From Flavobacteriales bacterium (GTDB taxonomy: Bacteria > Bacteroidota > Bacteroidia > Flavobacteriales_G > Salibacteraceae), in the NCBI GenBank assembly GCA_020435995.1, contig JAGQYO010000007.1, forward strand, positions 35,170 through 99,169: a DNA stretch of 64,000 bases, read 5' to 3'. The notes below the pieces were generated by a model. The model was not told the DNA's origin and ran no database searches. It was given only the letters and a program-made list of their open reading frames with translations. Shown piece by piece: positions 46,287 to 55,453 of this stretch; the stretch's first letter is position 1, and the number at the start of each line of letters is the position of its first letter. The position numbers and the translations under genes are program-made.

Positions 46287-49165
46287 GACGGCTTTTTACC
46301 ATATTGCTCACTTTGGTGGTGATGTCCGCAGCCGCACAAACCGGATCTTTAAAGGGCACCGTAACCGATAAGGAAACCAAAGAAACCCTGATTGGTGCTA
46401 CTGTTCAATTAGTGGGTACTTATGTAGGTGCTTCGTGTGATATAGATGGAAATTATAAGTTGGATAACATAAAACCAGGAGATTATTCCATCAAATTCTC
46501 CTTCATGGGTTACAGCGATGTGGTTTACAATGGTATTCGTATTGAAGCTGGAAAAACAGTTACCCTAAACTCCGCCATGACCCTCAGGAGCCAGCTGATG
46601 AATGAGGTAGTTGTGGTAGGCGAAAAAAACTTAGTTAACCTCGAAGACGCCACTTCGGAAATTAAAATCAGCAGTGAAGACATTGACCAAATGGCCGTGC
46701 GCAACGTTACTGAAGTGGTGGCTATGCAGGCCGGAGTGAATCAAACGCCTGATGGATTGAACATACGCGGGGGACGAACTTATGAAACCCAATACATTGT
46801 TGATGGAATTACAGCTGCAGATCCACTATCGGGAACAGGTGGGGTAAATGTGCAGAGCTCGTCAGTGAGCGATGTATCGGTCATTACTGGTGGAGCTGGA
46901 GCAGAGTACAGTGGCGGCGCTGCGGGTGTTATTGCCACTTCCATTCGCGAAGGTGGGAAAAATTATTTCGTTGCAGGATCTTGGCAAAGAGATAACATGG
47001 GGTTCAACCTCAACCAAGGCACCAATTGGAATACGGATATTGTAGATATTTCACTTGGAGGCCCAGTACCATTTACCAAGAAAAAACTCACATTTTTTGC
47101 CAGTGGAAACGTTTTTCTGTCAGATGACTATTACCGTGTTTACGCCAAACAACTTCATAGTTCAATTGCTAAAAGATATTCTAGTGTATATTATATTAAC
47201 CAAGTAATTAACGACCCAATATACGATCAACTTGTTTCAGAAAACGATTCAGCTTTTGCACCTAGACAAAACAACAAATCAAGCAACACCATTAAGTTTT
47301 CATACCAAATAAAGCCAGGGATAAAAATTTCGCTTACCAACCAAAACAGCATTGCGGTAAACCAAAATTCAAGAACCCTACAGATTGTTGGGTTCGATGC
47401 GGTAGTTCAACCTGGCCTTCAATGGGAGTTTTCTAATCAGCCAGACAATGCGAACACTTATACCCATAGATCAAACCTTACGGCATTCAATTATCAGCAC
47501 AATTTGGGAAATAAATGGAATATGAAGGTCTCGCTTGGAAGGCTGTTCACCAACTTACGAGCTGATGCCAATGGAAGGCCATTTAGATCGGAAACTGTAG
47601 ATCAGATTTACGACCCTGCTTCCATTGTTACTTCACCTATTGAATTGTTCAATCCACAGGACACTGTGGTGTACGTGCTGCCTGGACCTGGGCTTTATAA
47701 CAACAACGGAATTGCAACCCGCTGGCACGATCACTACGCATCAGAGTATTCTGGGCGCGCCAAATTCAGTTACTTCCCCAGCGACAAACATCACGAAATG
47801 AATTTTGGATGGGAACACAAAGAAAAAGAATACCAATGGGCCGATGTAAGCAGGCCTTGGGTGGGCGCTCCCATTAAAATTAATGACTCCACCACTACAC
47901 CTTCAATTTCGGTGGGCTCGTCCAGCGAAATATGGAAAACCAGACCAAACGAAGGTGGAATTTGGTTTGAAGATCGAATTTCATACAAGGGAATCATTGC
48001 CACATTGGGCGTCAGATTCAACTACTGGGCTTATGGCCAAGATTTAGACAAAGCAGTAGAAAACGCCGATGTTCCCCTCCAAGAGTACGTGCGTGAAGAA
48101 TATGTAGAAAGTACCACCCCTATTTTTGGAAAAAGATACGATGCTCGGCTATTACCCAAGGTAAATGTTTCATTTCCGGTAACAGATAACAACGTACTCT
48201 ACTTTAATTATGGACACAGCATGCAAATGCCGCATCCAAGGTTTATTTACGCAGGCCTCGATCCCGACTACCTAGATCGATCTCCCCTCTCAGTAATTGG
48301 TAACCCTATAATTAAACCCGAGGCAACTGTGAGTTATGAAATTGGCTACAAAGCGCAATTAACCAGAGACTTGGGGTTCACTGTGGCGGCTTATAACAAT
48401 GATAAATACGACTACATAGTATCTGGATATGCAGTGGTAAAAGACCAAACAGGAAAATATGTAGAAAGACTCATTTACTACAACCAAGATTATGCTCGAA
48501 TTGCGGGAGTAGAAGTTGGGGTTACGCAGCGAATTGCTCAATACTTCAAAATCTTTTTTAATGGCTCGTTTCAATCTGCCAGAGGTAAATCAAATACAGC
48601 AAGAGAAAGTTCCTTACAAATACGCCAGCAAGGATTTGTAGACAACACGCGCGAACAACCCCTCGCATGGGATCGCCCTTGGGATTTTAAATTGGGTGTA
48701 ATTTTTAGGAGTGATAGCACCATGTCGGTTCCCAAATTTTTTCACGATTGGGGCTTCTTTTTTAGTTCAAATTTCAAATCAGGATTTAGGTACACGCCTG
48801 TGGCTGCAACAGGTACTGACGATTTTGGACGAGTGATTTATGAGTTTGAAACAGATAAGCCTAACTCCAAGCTTGCCAAACCTTGGTTTTGGTGCGACCT
48901 GAAATTATCGAAGGATGTCTACTTTAATAAAAAGCGTAGCATGGCAGCTGTATTCAGCTTCGAGGTGAGGAATGTATTCAACAACCTGAATGCTCAGATT
49001 GTAAATCCAGTAACCGGTGATGGCTACCGCGATGGAGACGACGTACCCTACAGTTGGAGAGATCCAAAATACAAGGACCCACAGAACAATGGTGCACCTC
49101 CCAACAACCCCGCTAGATGGAGGCCACCCACTCAAATTTTATACGGAATAGCCTTGAAATTTTAA
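46280..49165 (+). CDS. TonB-dependent receptor with carboxypeptidase-like regulatory domain
   Basis: The 961-residue protein has a signal peptide, an N-terminal carboxypeptidase-regulatory-like domain (about 22-105, GSLKGTVTDKETKETLIGAT), a plug (about 115-235, NIRGGRTYETQYIVDG) and a beta-barrel to the C terminus (ILYGIALKF ends in Phe as expected). The start is TTG at 46280, overlapping the previous gene by 7 bp; a stop 12 bp upstream rules out an earlier start. No SusD gene is present. The receptor would take up a ligand using the TonB system, likely supplied by the exbB-exbD-tonB genes at 24742. Confidence 0.92.
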   Translation: MVRRLFTILLTLVVMSAAAQTGSLKGTVTDKETKETLIGATVQLVGTYVGASCDIDGNYKLDNIKPGDYSIKFSFMGYSDVVYNGIRIEAGKTVTLNSAMTLRSQLMNEVVVVGEKNLVNLEDATSEIKISSEDIDQMAVRNVTEVVAMQAGVNQTPDGLNIRGGRTYETQYIVDGITAADPLSGTGGVNVQSSSVSDVSVITGGAGAEYSGGAAGVIATSIREGGKNYFVAGSWQRDNMGFNLNQGTNWNTDIVDISLGGPVPFTKKKLTFFASGNVFLSDDYYRVYAKQLHSSIAKRYSSVYYINQVINDPIYDQLVSENDSAFAPRQNNKSSNTIKFSYQIKPGIKISLTNQNSIAVNQNSRTLQIVGFDAVVQPGLQWEFSNQPDNANTYTHRSNLTAFNYQHNLGNKWNMKVSLGRLFTNLRADANGRPFRSETVDQIYDPASIVTSPIELFNPQDTVVYVLPGPGLYNNNGIATRWHDHYASEYSGRAKFSYFPSDKHHEMNFGWEHKEKEYQWADVSRPWVGAPIKINDSTTTPSISVGSSSEIWKTRPNEGGIWFEDRISYKGIIATLGVRFNYWAYGQDLDKAVENADVPLQEYVREEYVESTTPIFGKRYDARLLPKVNVSFPVTDNNVLYFNYGHSMQMPHPRFIYAGLDPDYLDRSPLSVIGNPIIKPEATVSYEIGYKAQLTRDLGFTVAAYNNDKYDYIVSGYAVVKDQTGKYVERLIYYNQDYARIAGVEVGVTQRIAQYFKIFFNGSFQSARGKSNTARESSLQIRQQGFVDNTREQPLAWDRPWDFKLGVIFRSDSTMSVPKFFHDWGFFFSSNFKSGFRYTPVAATGTDDFGRVIYEFETDKPNSKLAKPWFWCDLKLSKDVYFNKKRSMAAVFSFEVRNVFNNLNAQIVNPVTGDGYRDGDDVPYSWRDPKYKDPQNNGAPPNNPARWRPPTQILYGIALKF

Positions 49166-50172
49166 TGAAAATCTGGGCTCACATATTAGTTTTTTTGATA
49201 CCCATTGTAGGTATAAGCCAAGTATTGCCCAAATTGGGAAGTCAACGAACTGGCGTTGCTGCCATGACATATTTAAAAAATGACGGTTCTCCAAGGTCTT
49301 TGGGAATGGCTGGAGCTAACCTCACCCTTGACAATGATGGATTTACGCCATTTACCAATCCCGCCACTACTACGAGCATCAACAAGTTTGGCATTGGAAT
49401 GAGTAATTATTTTTTTGGGGCAGGTGCCAATCAAACTTTTGTTTCTGCAGTTTATGCCCTTCCATCAAGCGGTTCGGCCTTTTCGTTCAGTGTCAATAAT
49501 TTTAATAGCGGTGAGCAAAAAGTAAGAACGGAATTTCAACCCGAGGGAACAGGTGAGCTCTTTTATGTAAACATGGGATCGGCTGGCTTGGGTTATTCCA
49601 AAAAATTGAGTGATCAATTTAGCTTCGGACTGAACCTTAAATATGTGTACGAATTTATGGTACAATACCAGAGCCACACCGTAGCGGCTGACCTTGGGTT
49701 CATTTATCATATTGATGTAAAAGACTTGGCATTTGCAGTTGCTGTTTCCAACTTTGGCGGTAGCTCTGCGCTCAAAGGCGATTACCAAGAAGTTACATTT
49801 GGCAATACCACTACACCTACTCCAGATAAATACCCCCTACCTACCGAATTTAAAATTGGTGTGAGCATGATACCCTATAAAACCGACAAACACGCCATCA
49901 TGACTGCTATCCAACTAAACCATCCAAACGACAATGCAGAAAATTTTAGAATTGGGATAGAATACGGATATCGTCAATTGCTCTTTCTGCGAACAGGAAT
50001 CGTCTTGGGACGTTTGTCTCAGAAGGCACCAACTATGGGTGCCGGAGTAAACGGGCGAGTAGGGAATCATCCCATTCAAATCAATTATTCGGTAGCTCCT
50101 ATGTTTGCTTTGGGTTGGCAACATCAAGCAGGTATTTCATTTAGTTTACACAAAACGGAAGAACGACAATGA
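49165..50172 (+). CDS. PorV/PorQ-like outer-membrane protein
   Basis: From the ATG at 49165 (one base overlapping the receptor stop) the 335-residue protein has a signal peptide (IWAHILVFLIPIVGISQ). It then has the PorV/PorQ-family N-terminal motif (SPRSLGMAGANLTLDNDGFTPFTNPATT) and a predicted 14-strand FadL-like barrel. PorV shuttles T9SS substrates to their attachment site; this copy is probably a paralogue serving the T9SS proteins in the same operon. That is inference. The N-terminal extension to 49117 lies inside the receptor gene and is rejected. Confidence 0.83.
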   Translation: MKIWAHILVFLIPIVGISQVLPKLGSQRTGVAAMTYLKNDGSPRSLGMAGANLTLDNDGFTPFTNPATTTSINKFGIGMSNYFFGAGANQTFVSAVYALPSSGSAFSFSVNNFNSGEQKVRTEFQPEGTGELFYVNMGSAGLGYSKKLSDQFSFGLNLKYVYEFMVQYQSHTVAADLGFIYHIDVKDLAFAVAVSNFGGSSALKGDYQEVTFGNTTTPTPDKYPLPTEFKIGVSMIPYKTDKHAIMTAIQLNHPNDNAENFRIGIEYGYRQLLFLRTGIVLGRLSQKAPTMGAGVNGRVGNHPIQINYSVAPMFALGWQHQAGISFSLHKTEERQ

Positions 50173-51368
50173 AAAAGTTATTGATTTTACCCTTGGTTTT
50201 TCTCCTTGCATGTAAAGGATTTTTTGGTGAAAAAACCGACCTTTCATTTATAGATAAACCAGTATTTACCCAACGAGAAATAGCCTATGTACCTATACAG
50301 CCAGCTCTTACAGGTTTTGTAAATCCAGTAAATGTTTTTGCGGGATATGATCAACTTTTTTATGTGGTAGATCAAGGAAGTTCGCATATCATTTCGTATG
50401 ATGTATCAGGTCGGGAACTAAGCCGGATTTCGGTTCCAGGTTTGGTAAATGCATCCATGAATCGCCACCTCGATATACTGGCAATTGGAACCTATGACAC
50501 CTTGCAAAACAATCAGCAACTAAAAATGGCGTGCGTCTATAAAATCACGCAAAGCAATGGGTCTGCCCATGGATTAAGGTTCGCGAAAATCAAACCTGTA
50601 ATCATTCATCCTTATTACAAAGGAATTAAGTCGGCGGTGGCTACTGATGAAGAAGTGAAATTTACGAGTATTGGTATAATGGCCGACAACACGTGGTACG
50701 TGGCGCGTTCAGGGCCTAAAAACAACCCCGATCAATTGGGAGGCCCCGATGAAGCCATCCTTCAAGTGCTCCCTGACCTCGTAACGGGTGAGCCGGACAA
50801 ATTTGTGAGCACCTTGAGCGTTACCACTGGCCAAGGAATATTTCAAGATTATTTTAAAAATCCTAGTGGCATAAGCACCTTTGCCCAACCGCCTCAAGAT
50901 GCGCGAATTACAGATTCTCGAAATTTCATCTACTCTTCATTAGCCCCTGATTTGTCGATAAAAGTGCAGTACATCGAATATAAAATAGATGAAGGAGGAG
51001 GCTCGTTCGCTGTTAAGTTTTTGGAATCGACGGATACTGCCAAAGCCGATGGGTTTTTATATGAGCCCAATAAATTTACAAAGCCCACAGCAGTAACAGT
51101 AGCCGGGGATAAAACAAATTATATTTTCGTAGTTGATTCCGAAAAAGATTCTGTTTTTCAATTTACAGAGGAGGGTTTGGAAGGTGTAAATCCCACATTA
51201 GCATCGGGAAGTAGCAAGCAAATCAAAGTATCATTTGGCGGAACAGGCTCCGAACTCAATCAATTTAATAACCCAACGGGAGTTGCATATCTCAATCAGA
51301 TTTTATACGTGGCGGATGCAGGAAACAAAAGGGTACTTCGCTTCAAGCTCACCACCGACTTCGACTAA
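50169..51368 (+). CDS. Beta-propeller (NHL-like) lipoprotein
   Basis: The 399-residue protein has a signal peptide with lipobox LLAC (Cys15). The mature part shows propeller-blade motifs FVNPVNVFAGYDQLFYVVDQGSSHIISYD, FTKPTAVTVAGDK and FNNPTGVAYLNQILYVADAGNKRVLRF-type blades, of NHL type. It would be a surface or outer-membrane binding module. Its ATG overlaps the PorV-like stop by 4 bp. Its own stop overlaps the convergent hydrolase gene by 4 bp and ends the block. Confidence 0.82.
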   Translation: MKKLLILPLVFLLACKGFFGEKTDLSFIDKPVFTQREIAYVPIQPALTGFVNPVNVFAGYDQLFYVVDQGSSHIISYDVSGRELSRISVPGLVNASMNRHLDILAIGTYDTLQNNQQLKMACVYKITQSNGSAHGLRFAKIKPVIIHPYYKGIKSAVATDEEVKFTSIGIMADNTWYVARSGPKNNPDQLGGPDEAILQVLPDLVTGEPDKFVSTLSVTTGQGIFQDYFKNPSGISTFAQPPQDARITDSRNFIYSSLAPDLSIKVQYIEYKIDEGGGSFAVKFLESTDTAKADGFLYEPNKFTKPTAVTVAGDKTNYIFVVDSEKDSVFQFTEEGLEGVNPTLASGSSKQIKVSFGGTGSELNQFNNPTGVAYLNQILYVADAGNKRVLRFKLTTDFD

Positions 51369-52126
51369 CTCAAAAGAAAAGAGAGCGTTTTTTCAACATA
51401 CTCTTTGGGTTTTTCGGCGTGCAGCCAGTGACCCGCACCTTCAATAGTAGCAATGGTTGAATTTGGGAAACCTATCGCAATTTCGGCAAGGTCTTTTTCG
51501 CGTACATAATTTGATTTCGCACCTCGAATAAACAGCGATTCAACTTCACATATTCTATCGTGAATACCATCGCCAATTATTTCAATATTCTTCATAATGG
51601 CCGAAAGATTGAACCTCAAAGCCAATTGGTTTTTACTTTTCCAATACATACTTTTCATTAAAAATTGGCGTGTGCCTTGGTCGGGAATATAACCTTTCAG
51701 GATTTCATCAACTTCGCCTCTGCTCTTTACTTTTTCAAAATCTATGGCATTGAGACCTGCCAAAATCATTTGATGATGTACTTCATACTGCCTTGGACTT
51801 ATATCCGCAACGATAAGTTTTGAAACATATTCAGGATAGTTCTGAGAGAATTTCATAGCCGTTTTGCCGCCCATAGAATGCCCCATAAGATGCACAGCTT
51901 CTAAGTGATGATCTTCCACAAACTCTAGTAGGTCACTGGTCATGGACTCGTAGCTGAACTCATCAGAATGCTCTGAGTGACCGTGGTTTCGCGCATCAAT
52001 AATAAAGGTTCGAAAATGCTTAGAATAATGTTTGGCTGGACCCTGCCAGTTATCCAACATTCCCATTAAGCCGTGAAGAATTAAAAGCGGCTGCCCCGAA
52101 CCCAATTCCTTATAATTCAACTTCAT
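51365..52126 (-). CDS. Alpha/beta hydrolase
   Basis: The 253-residue serine hydrolase has the oxyanion segment ILHGLMGMLDNWQ, RNHGHSEHSD, nucleophile Ser84 in GHSMGG, and a catalytic His in GAGHWLHAEKP near the C terminus. The pattern fits the YbfF-like esterase group; the substrate is unknown. It overlaps pdxJ by 4 bp as the second gene of a leftward pair. Confidence 0.88.
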   Translation of the reverse strand: MKLNYKELGSGQPLLILHGLMGMLDNWQGPAKHYSKHFRTFIIDARNHGHSEHSDEFSYESMTSDLLEFVEDHHLEAVHLMGHSMGGKTAMKFSQNYPEYVSKLIVADISPRQYEVHHQMILAGLNAIDFEKVKSRGEVDEILKGYIPDQGTRQFLMKSMYWKSKNQLALRFNLSAIMKNIEIIGDGIHDRICEVESLFIRGAKSNYVREKDLAEIAIGFPNSTIATIEGAGHWLHAEKPKEYVEKTLSFLLS

Positions 52127-52839
52127 GGCTGCAATTGTTGTTTATACATTCTAACCGTGTTTTCCAAGCCGAAATAGAGTGCATCACACACCAGCGCATG
52201 GCCTATTGATACCTCCAATAATCCGGTGATTTCAGTATTAAAATACTTTAGGTTGTGGAGGTCCAAATCGTGACCGGCATTTATTCCCAAACCCAATTCC
52301 TTACATTTCAGGGCGGCAGCTTTGTAGTTCTTAATAGCATCAATTTTATTTGAGTGATAATTTGAAGCATAAGCTTCGGTGTACAATTCCACCCGATCTG
52401 TGCCTATTTCTTTGGCTGGCTCATAATATTTTAAATCCGTTTCAATGAATATTGATGTCCTCAGCCCAAATGATTTTAACTCGTCAACGATATCGCGCAA
52501 CTTAGCTTTGTGTTGGATAGTATCCCAGCCCGCATTGCTCGTAAGCACATTGGGGTCATCTGGCACTAAGGTTACCTGATGGGGGCGTACTTCCTTCACT
52601 AAATCCATGAATCGCTTATCGGGATAACCCTCAACGTTAAACTCAGTTTTACAAATATTTTTGATCTCATAAACATCCGCATAGCGAATATGACGTTCGT
52701 CTGGTCGTGGGTGTACAGTAATACCATCTGCCCCAAAAGACTCAATGTCCTTTACAACCTGTAATAAATTTGGATTGTTGCCACCACGAGCATTTCTTAT
52801 GGTAGCAATTTTGTTCACATTCACACTAAGTTTGCACAT
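52123..52839 (-). CDS. pdxJ: Pyridoxine 5'-phosphate synthase
   Basis: PdxJ joins 1-deoxyxylulose-5-phosphate and 3-amino-2-oxopropyl phosphate to make pyridoxine phosphate. From the ATG at 52839 the 238-residue TIM barrel begins with LSVNVNKIATIRNARGG and has HPRPDERHIR, LVPDDP, GINAGHDLD and the glycine-rich SIGHALV phosphate site. An upstream in-frame ATG at 52875 adds 12 non-conserved residues and overlaps the promoter zone of the divergent CBS gene, so it is rejected. Confidence 0.96.
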   Translation of the reverse strand: MCKLSVNVNKIATIRNARGGNNPNLLQVVKDIESFGADGITVHPRPDERHIRYADVYEIKNICKTEFNVEGYPDKRFMDLVKEVRPHQVTLVPDDPNVLTSNAGWDTIQHKAKLRDIVDELKSFGLRTSIFIETDLKYYEPAKEIGTDRVELYTEAYASNYHSNKIDAIKNYKAAALKCKELGLGINAGHDLDLHNLKYFNTEITGLLEVSIGHALVCDALYFGLENTVRMYKQQLQP

Positions 52840-52848
52840 ATAAAGATG

Positions 52849-52856
52849 TAGATTTG
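52849..52856 (+). promoter_or_regulatory. -7 box (TAGATTTG) for the CBS-nadK operon
   Basis: TAGATTTG matches TAnnTTTG exactly and lies 44 bp before the ATG at 52901. It leaves a 5' leader that includes a ten-codon frame (52868-52900). Confidence 0.5.
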
Positions 52857-52900
52857 GAATTGTAAGGATGGCCAAAAATAAAGAGAAACAAAAGGATTAA

Positions 52901-53563
52901 ATGTTAGCAGAAGATATACTTGTTTCAGAAATTCCCACATTGAGTGAAAATGAGTCTGTAGCCCAAGCCATCGAATGGATGGATGAATTTAAAGTTACGC
53001 ACCTAGCCGTGGCAAAGGGATCAAATTTCCTTGGATTGGTTCAAGAAGACTACCTTTTAAACATTGCCGATCCTACCGAACCTATTAAAAACCATCTCCA
53101 AAACTTGACAAACACATTTGTATACGAAAACGAACATATTTTTCAAGTGGTAAAAAGGGTTGAGGAGTTTCATTTAAGCCTCATTCCGGTTCTTTCCATC
53201 AAAGATGAATTTGTCGGAATCACCACCGTTGCCAATCTTATGGAAATGATAGCTGACATGCCCGTTGTAAAATCTCCCGGCGGGATCATTATATTGCACA
53301 TCAACCGAACCGATTATAGCCTAACTGAGATCAGCAAGTTGGTAGAAAACAGTGATGCCAAAATTTTAGGCGCATTTGTCACCCGTAATATTGATGATTA
53401 CAAATTTGAATTAACCCTTAAATTGGATAAATCAAATATTAGTGGTATTGCTGAAAACTTAGAGCAATTTGGGTATGAAATTTCTGCCTCATACGACCAA
53501 ACCAATTCAGAAAATGATGTGTTTGATAACTACAATAATCTTATGAACTATCTCAACATTTGA
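52901..53563 (+). CDS. CBS-domain protein
   Basis: The 220-residue soluble protein has two tandem CBS motifs (about 8-55, ESVAQAIEWMDEFKVTHLAV, and 70-120, FQVVKRVEEFHLSLIPVLS) that bind adenine nucleotides. An ACT-like C-terminal part follows (about 135-205, KSPGGIIILHINRTDYSLTE). It probably senses a nucleotide. Its overlap with nadK (TTGA, 4 bp) suggests a link to NAD(P) pools, which is inference. Confidence 0.85.
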   Translation: MLAEDILVSEIPTLSENESVAQAIEWMDEFKVTHLAVAKGSNFLGLVQEDYLLNIADPTEPIKNHLQNLTNTFVYENEHIFQVVKRVEEFHLSLIPVLSIKDEFVGITTVANLMEMIADMPVVKSPGGIIILHINRTDYSLTEISKLVENSDAKILGAFVTRNIDDYKFELTLKLDKSNISGIAENLEQFGYEISASYDQTNSENDVFDNYNNLMNYLNI

Positions 53564-54447
53564 AAAAACTCCAAAGCATAGCAATTTTTGGTAGAATGTG
53601 TGATGAAAAATACGTTCCTCACATCCAAACCATGTTCGACACATTTTCGGAGGCTGGCGTGCAAATTTTTGTGTACAGCGCTTTCAGAGAATTTTTGAAA
53701 AATAAAATAACCCTCCCCACGGTTGGTATATTTCAGCGGTCTTCCGAACTCATAGGTATGGTCGATGCTTTTGTGAGTATCGGTGGCGATGGTACCATTT
53801 TAGATTCAGCCACATTGGTTAAGGAAAGTCTCATTCCAATCATTGGAATTAACACTGGTAGGGTTGGTTTTTTGAGTACCCTGCAGATGGAAGATCTTTC
53901 TAACTACATGCCTTCTATTCTGGCTGGCGACTTTGAAGTTGATTCAAGAGATATGATTCAGCTCGAAACCAAGCAGAGGCTATTTGGAGATACAAACTAC
54001 GCATTGAACGAAATGGTTGTCCATAAAAAGGATACTTCGTCTATGATCTCCATACACACCTATTTGAATGATGAATACATGTGCACCTACTGGGCCGATG
54101 GGCTTATCATCTCAACGCCTACTGGCTCAACGGCCTACTCGCTGAGTTGCGGAGGACCCATTGTTTTACCCGATGCCAACACCATCATTATAAATCCTAT
54201 TGCGCCGCACAATTTAAATTCTCGACCTATGGTAATTTCCAACAACAAAACGATAAAACTTAAAATAGAAGGAAGAAGTAAGTACTTTTTGGCATCATTG
54301 GATAGCCGGCAAGAAACAATTGACTCCAATGTGGAAATGTTGATTCGCAAATGCGACTTCCCGATGAATTTTGTTCGGTTAAAAGAACATTCCTTCCTGA
54401 GAACGATAAATAAAAAACTGCATTGGGGCTACGATCAACGAAATTAA
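53560..54447 (+). CDS. nadK: NAD kinase
   Basis: NadK phosphorylates NAD to NADP. The 295-residue protein has the diagnostic GGDGT at 75-79, NTGRVGFLST, LNEMVVHK and the STPTGSTAYSLSCGGPIV motif with the catalytic region. The start is TTG at 53560, overlapping the CBS stop as TTGA. No better start is present. Confidence 0.96.
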   Translation: MKKLQSIAIFGRMCDEKYVPHIQTMFDTFSEAGVQIFVYSAFREFLKNKITLPTVGIFQRSSELIGMVDAFVSIGGDGTILDSATLVKESLIPIIGINTGRVGFLSTLQMEDLSNYMPSILAGDFEVDSRDMIQLETKQRLFGDTNYALNEMVVHKKDTSSMISIHTYLNDEYMCTYWADGLIISTPTGSTAYSLSCGGPIVLPDANTIIINPIAPHNLNSRPMVISNNKTIKLKIEGRSKYFLASLDSRQETIDSNVEMLIRKCDFPMNFVRLKEHSFLRTINKKLHWGYDQRN

Positions 54448-54499
54448 ACGCCAGTTTACTGAATTTACGAATGAGATTAAATTTCGGAAGTGAAATTCC

Positions 54500-54507
54500 T
54501 ATATTTG
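54500..54507 (+). promoter_or_regulatory. -7 box (TATATTTG) for the first DUF6089 gene
   Basis: TATATTTG is an exact consensus match. The transcription start would lie near 54511-54513, so the ATG at 54530 gives a more usual leader than the one at 54518. Confidence 0.5.
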
Positions 54508-54529
54508 CGCTCTGTCTATGTTAACGACA

Positions 54530-55432
54530 ATGACCTTTAAACGCAATATTATTTTTCTACTCTTATTGGGTATTATTCCCCTAACCTCTACGGCTCAACG
54601 GTGGAAAAAATACCGTATGGAAGTAGGTGGAGGCATCGGGCCTTCGTTTTTTCTTTGCGACGTTGGAGGTTACAAAGACGTTCCGTCCAATAACATTTCA
54701 GATATCAATTTTAAATCAACTAGAATGGCCATGGGAGGAAATTTTAGTTATTTCCTTCGCCAAGACATGGCCGTTAACGCGTCCTTGGGATATGCCATGC
54801 TTACCGCAAAAGATGAATTTGCTGCAAATGAGGCCCGAAGAAATAGAAATTTTAATATCAGAACACACGCCTTCGAACTGGCAATAAATTATCGCTACTT
54901 CTTTATTAAAGACAAATTTGGACATGCTTTTAGGCTCAGGGGAACCAAGGCTCCGATTCTGTCAGCAATTTCGAGTTATGTAACCCTTGGTGTTGGCGCT
55001 TTATACTTCAATCCCACTGGATTGCATAGCGATGGTAAATACTACGCGCTACAACCTTTGGGCACAGAAGGCCAGGGATTGCCAGGCGGCCCAGACAAAT
55101 ACAAGCGATTGAGTTTAGTAGTACCCATAGGTGTGGGTGCCAGATTTGCGGTTACAAGTCAATTAAGTGTTGGTGCAGAGTTTAACGCACGCGTAACCTT
55201 TACTGATTATTTGGATGACGTAAGTACAGTTTATTACGACAACAAGTCTATTTCAGATGCTTACGGAGAAAAAGCGGGCTATTTGGCCGATCCAAATGAT
55301 GGGACAAATCCCACTTGGACGGGCGCTGGAGAACGCAGAGGTGGTGAAAAAAACAAGGACTTTTACGGAACATTTATGTTTACAGCCAACTACAAGATAT
55401 TGAAAGGAAAATCGTTTAAACCACGATTCTAA
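54530..55432 (+). CDS. DUF6089-like outer-membrane beta-barrel protein, copy 1
   Basis: From the ATG at 54530 the 300-residue protein has a signal peptide (IIFLLLLGIIPLTSTAQ). It then has a small barrel with motifs MEVGGGIGPSFFLCDVGGY, LGYAMLTAKDEFA, RRNRNFNIRTHAFELAINYRYF and FTDYLDDVSTVYYD. These match the DUF6089 family often encoded ahead of uppS and bamA in Flavobacteriia. ATG 54518 is an alternative start. It is about 30 percent like the next gene by eye. Function unknown. Confidence 0.8.
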   Translation: MTFKRNIIFLLLLGIIPLTSTAQRWKKYRMEVGGGIGPSFFLCDVGGYKDVPSNNISDINFKSTRMAMGGNFSYFLRQDMAVNASLGYAMLTAKDEFAANEARRNRNFNIRTHAFELAINYRYFFIKDKFGHAFRLRGTKAPILSAISSYVTLGVGALYFNPTGLHSDGKYYALQPLGTEGQGLPGGPDKYKRLSLVVPIGVGARFAVTSQLSVGAEFNARVTFTDYLDDVSTVYYDNKSISDAYGEKAGYLADPNDGTNPTWTGAGERRGGEKNKDFYGTFMFTANYKILKGKSFKPRF

Positions 55433-55453
55433 TTTCCTTCTACATTTGCTACT

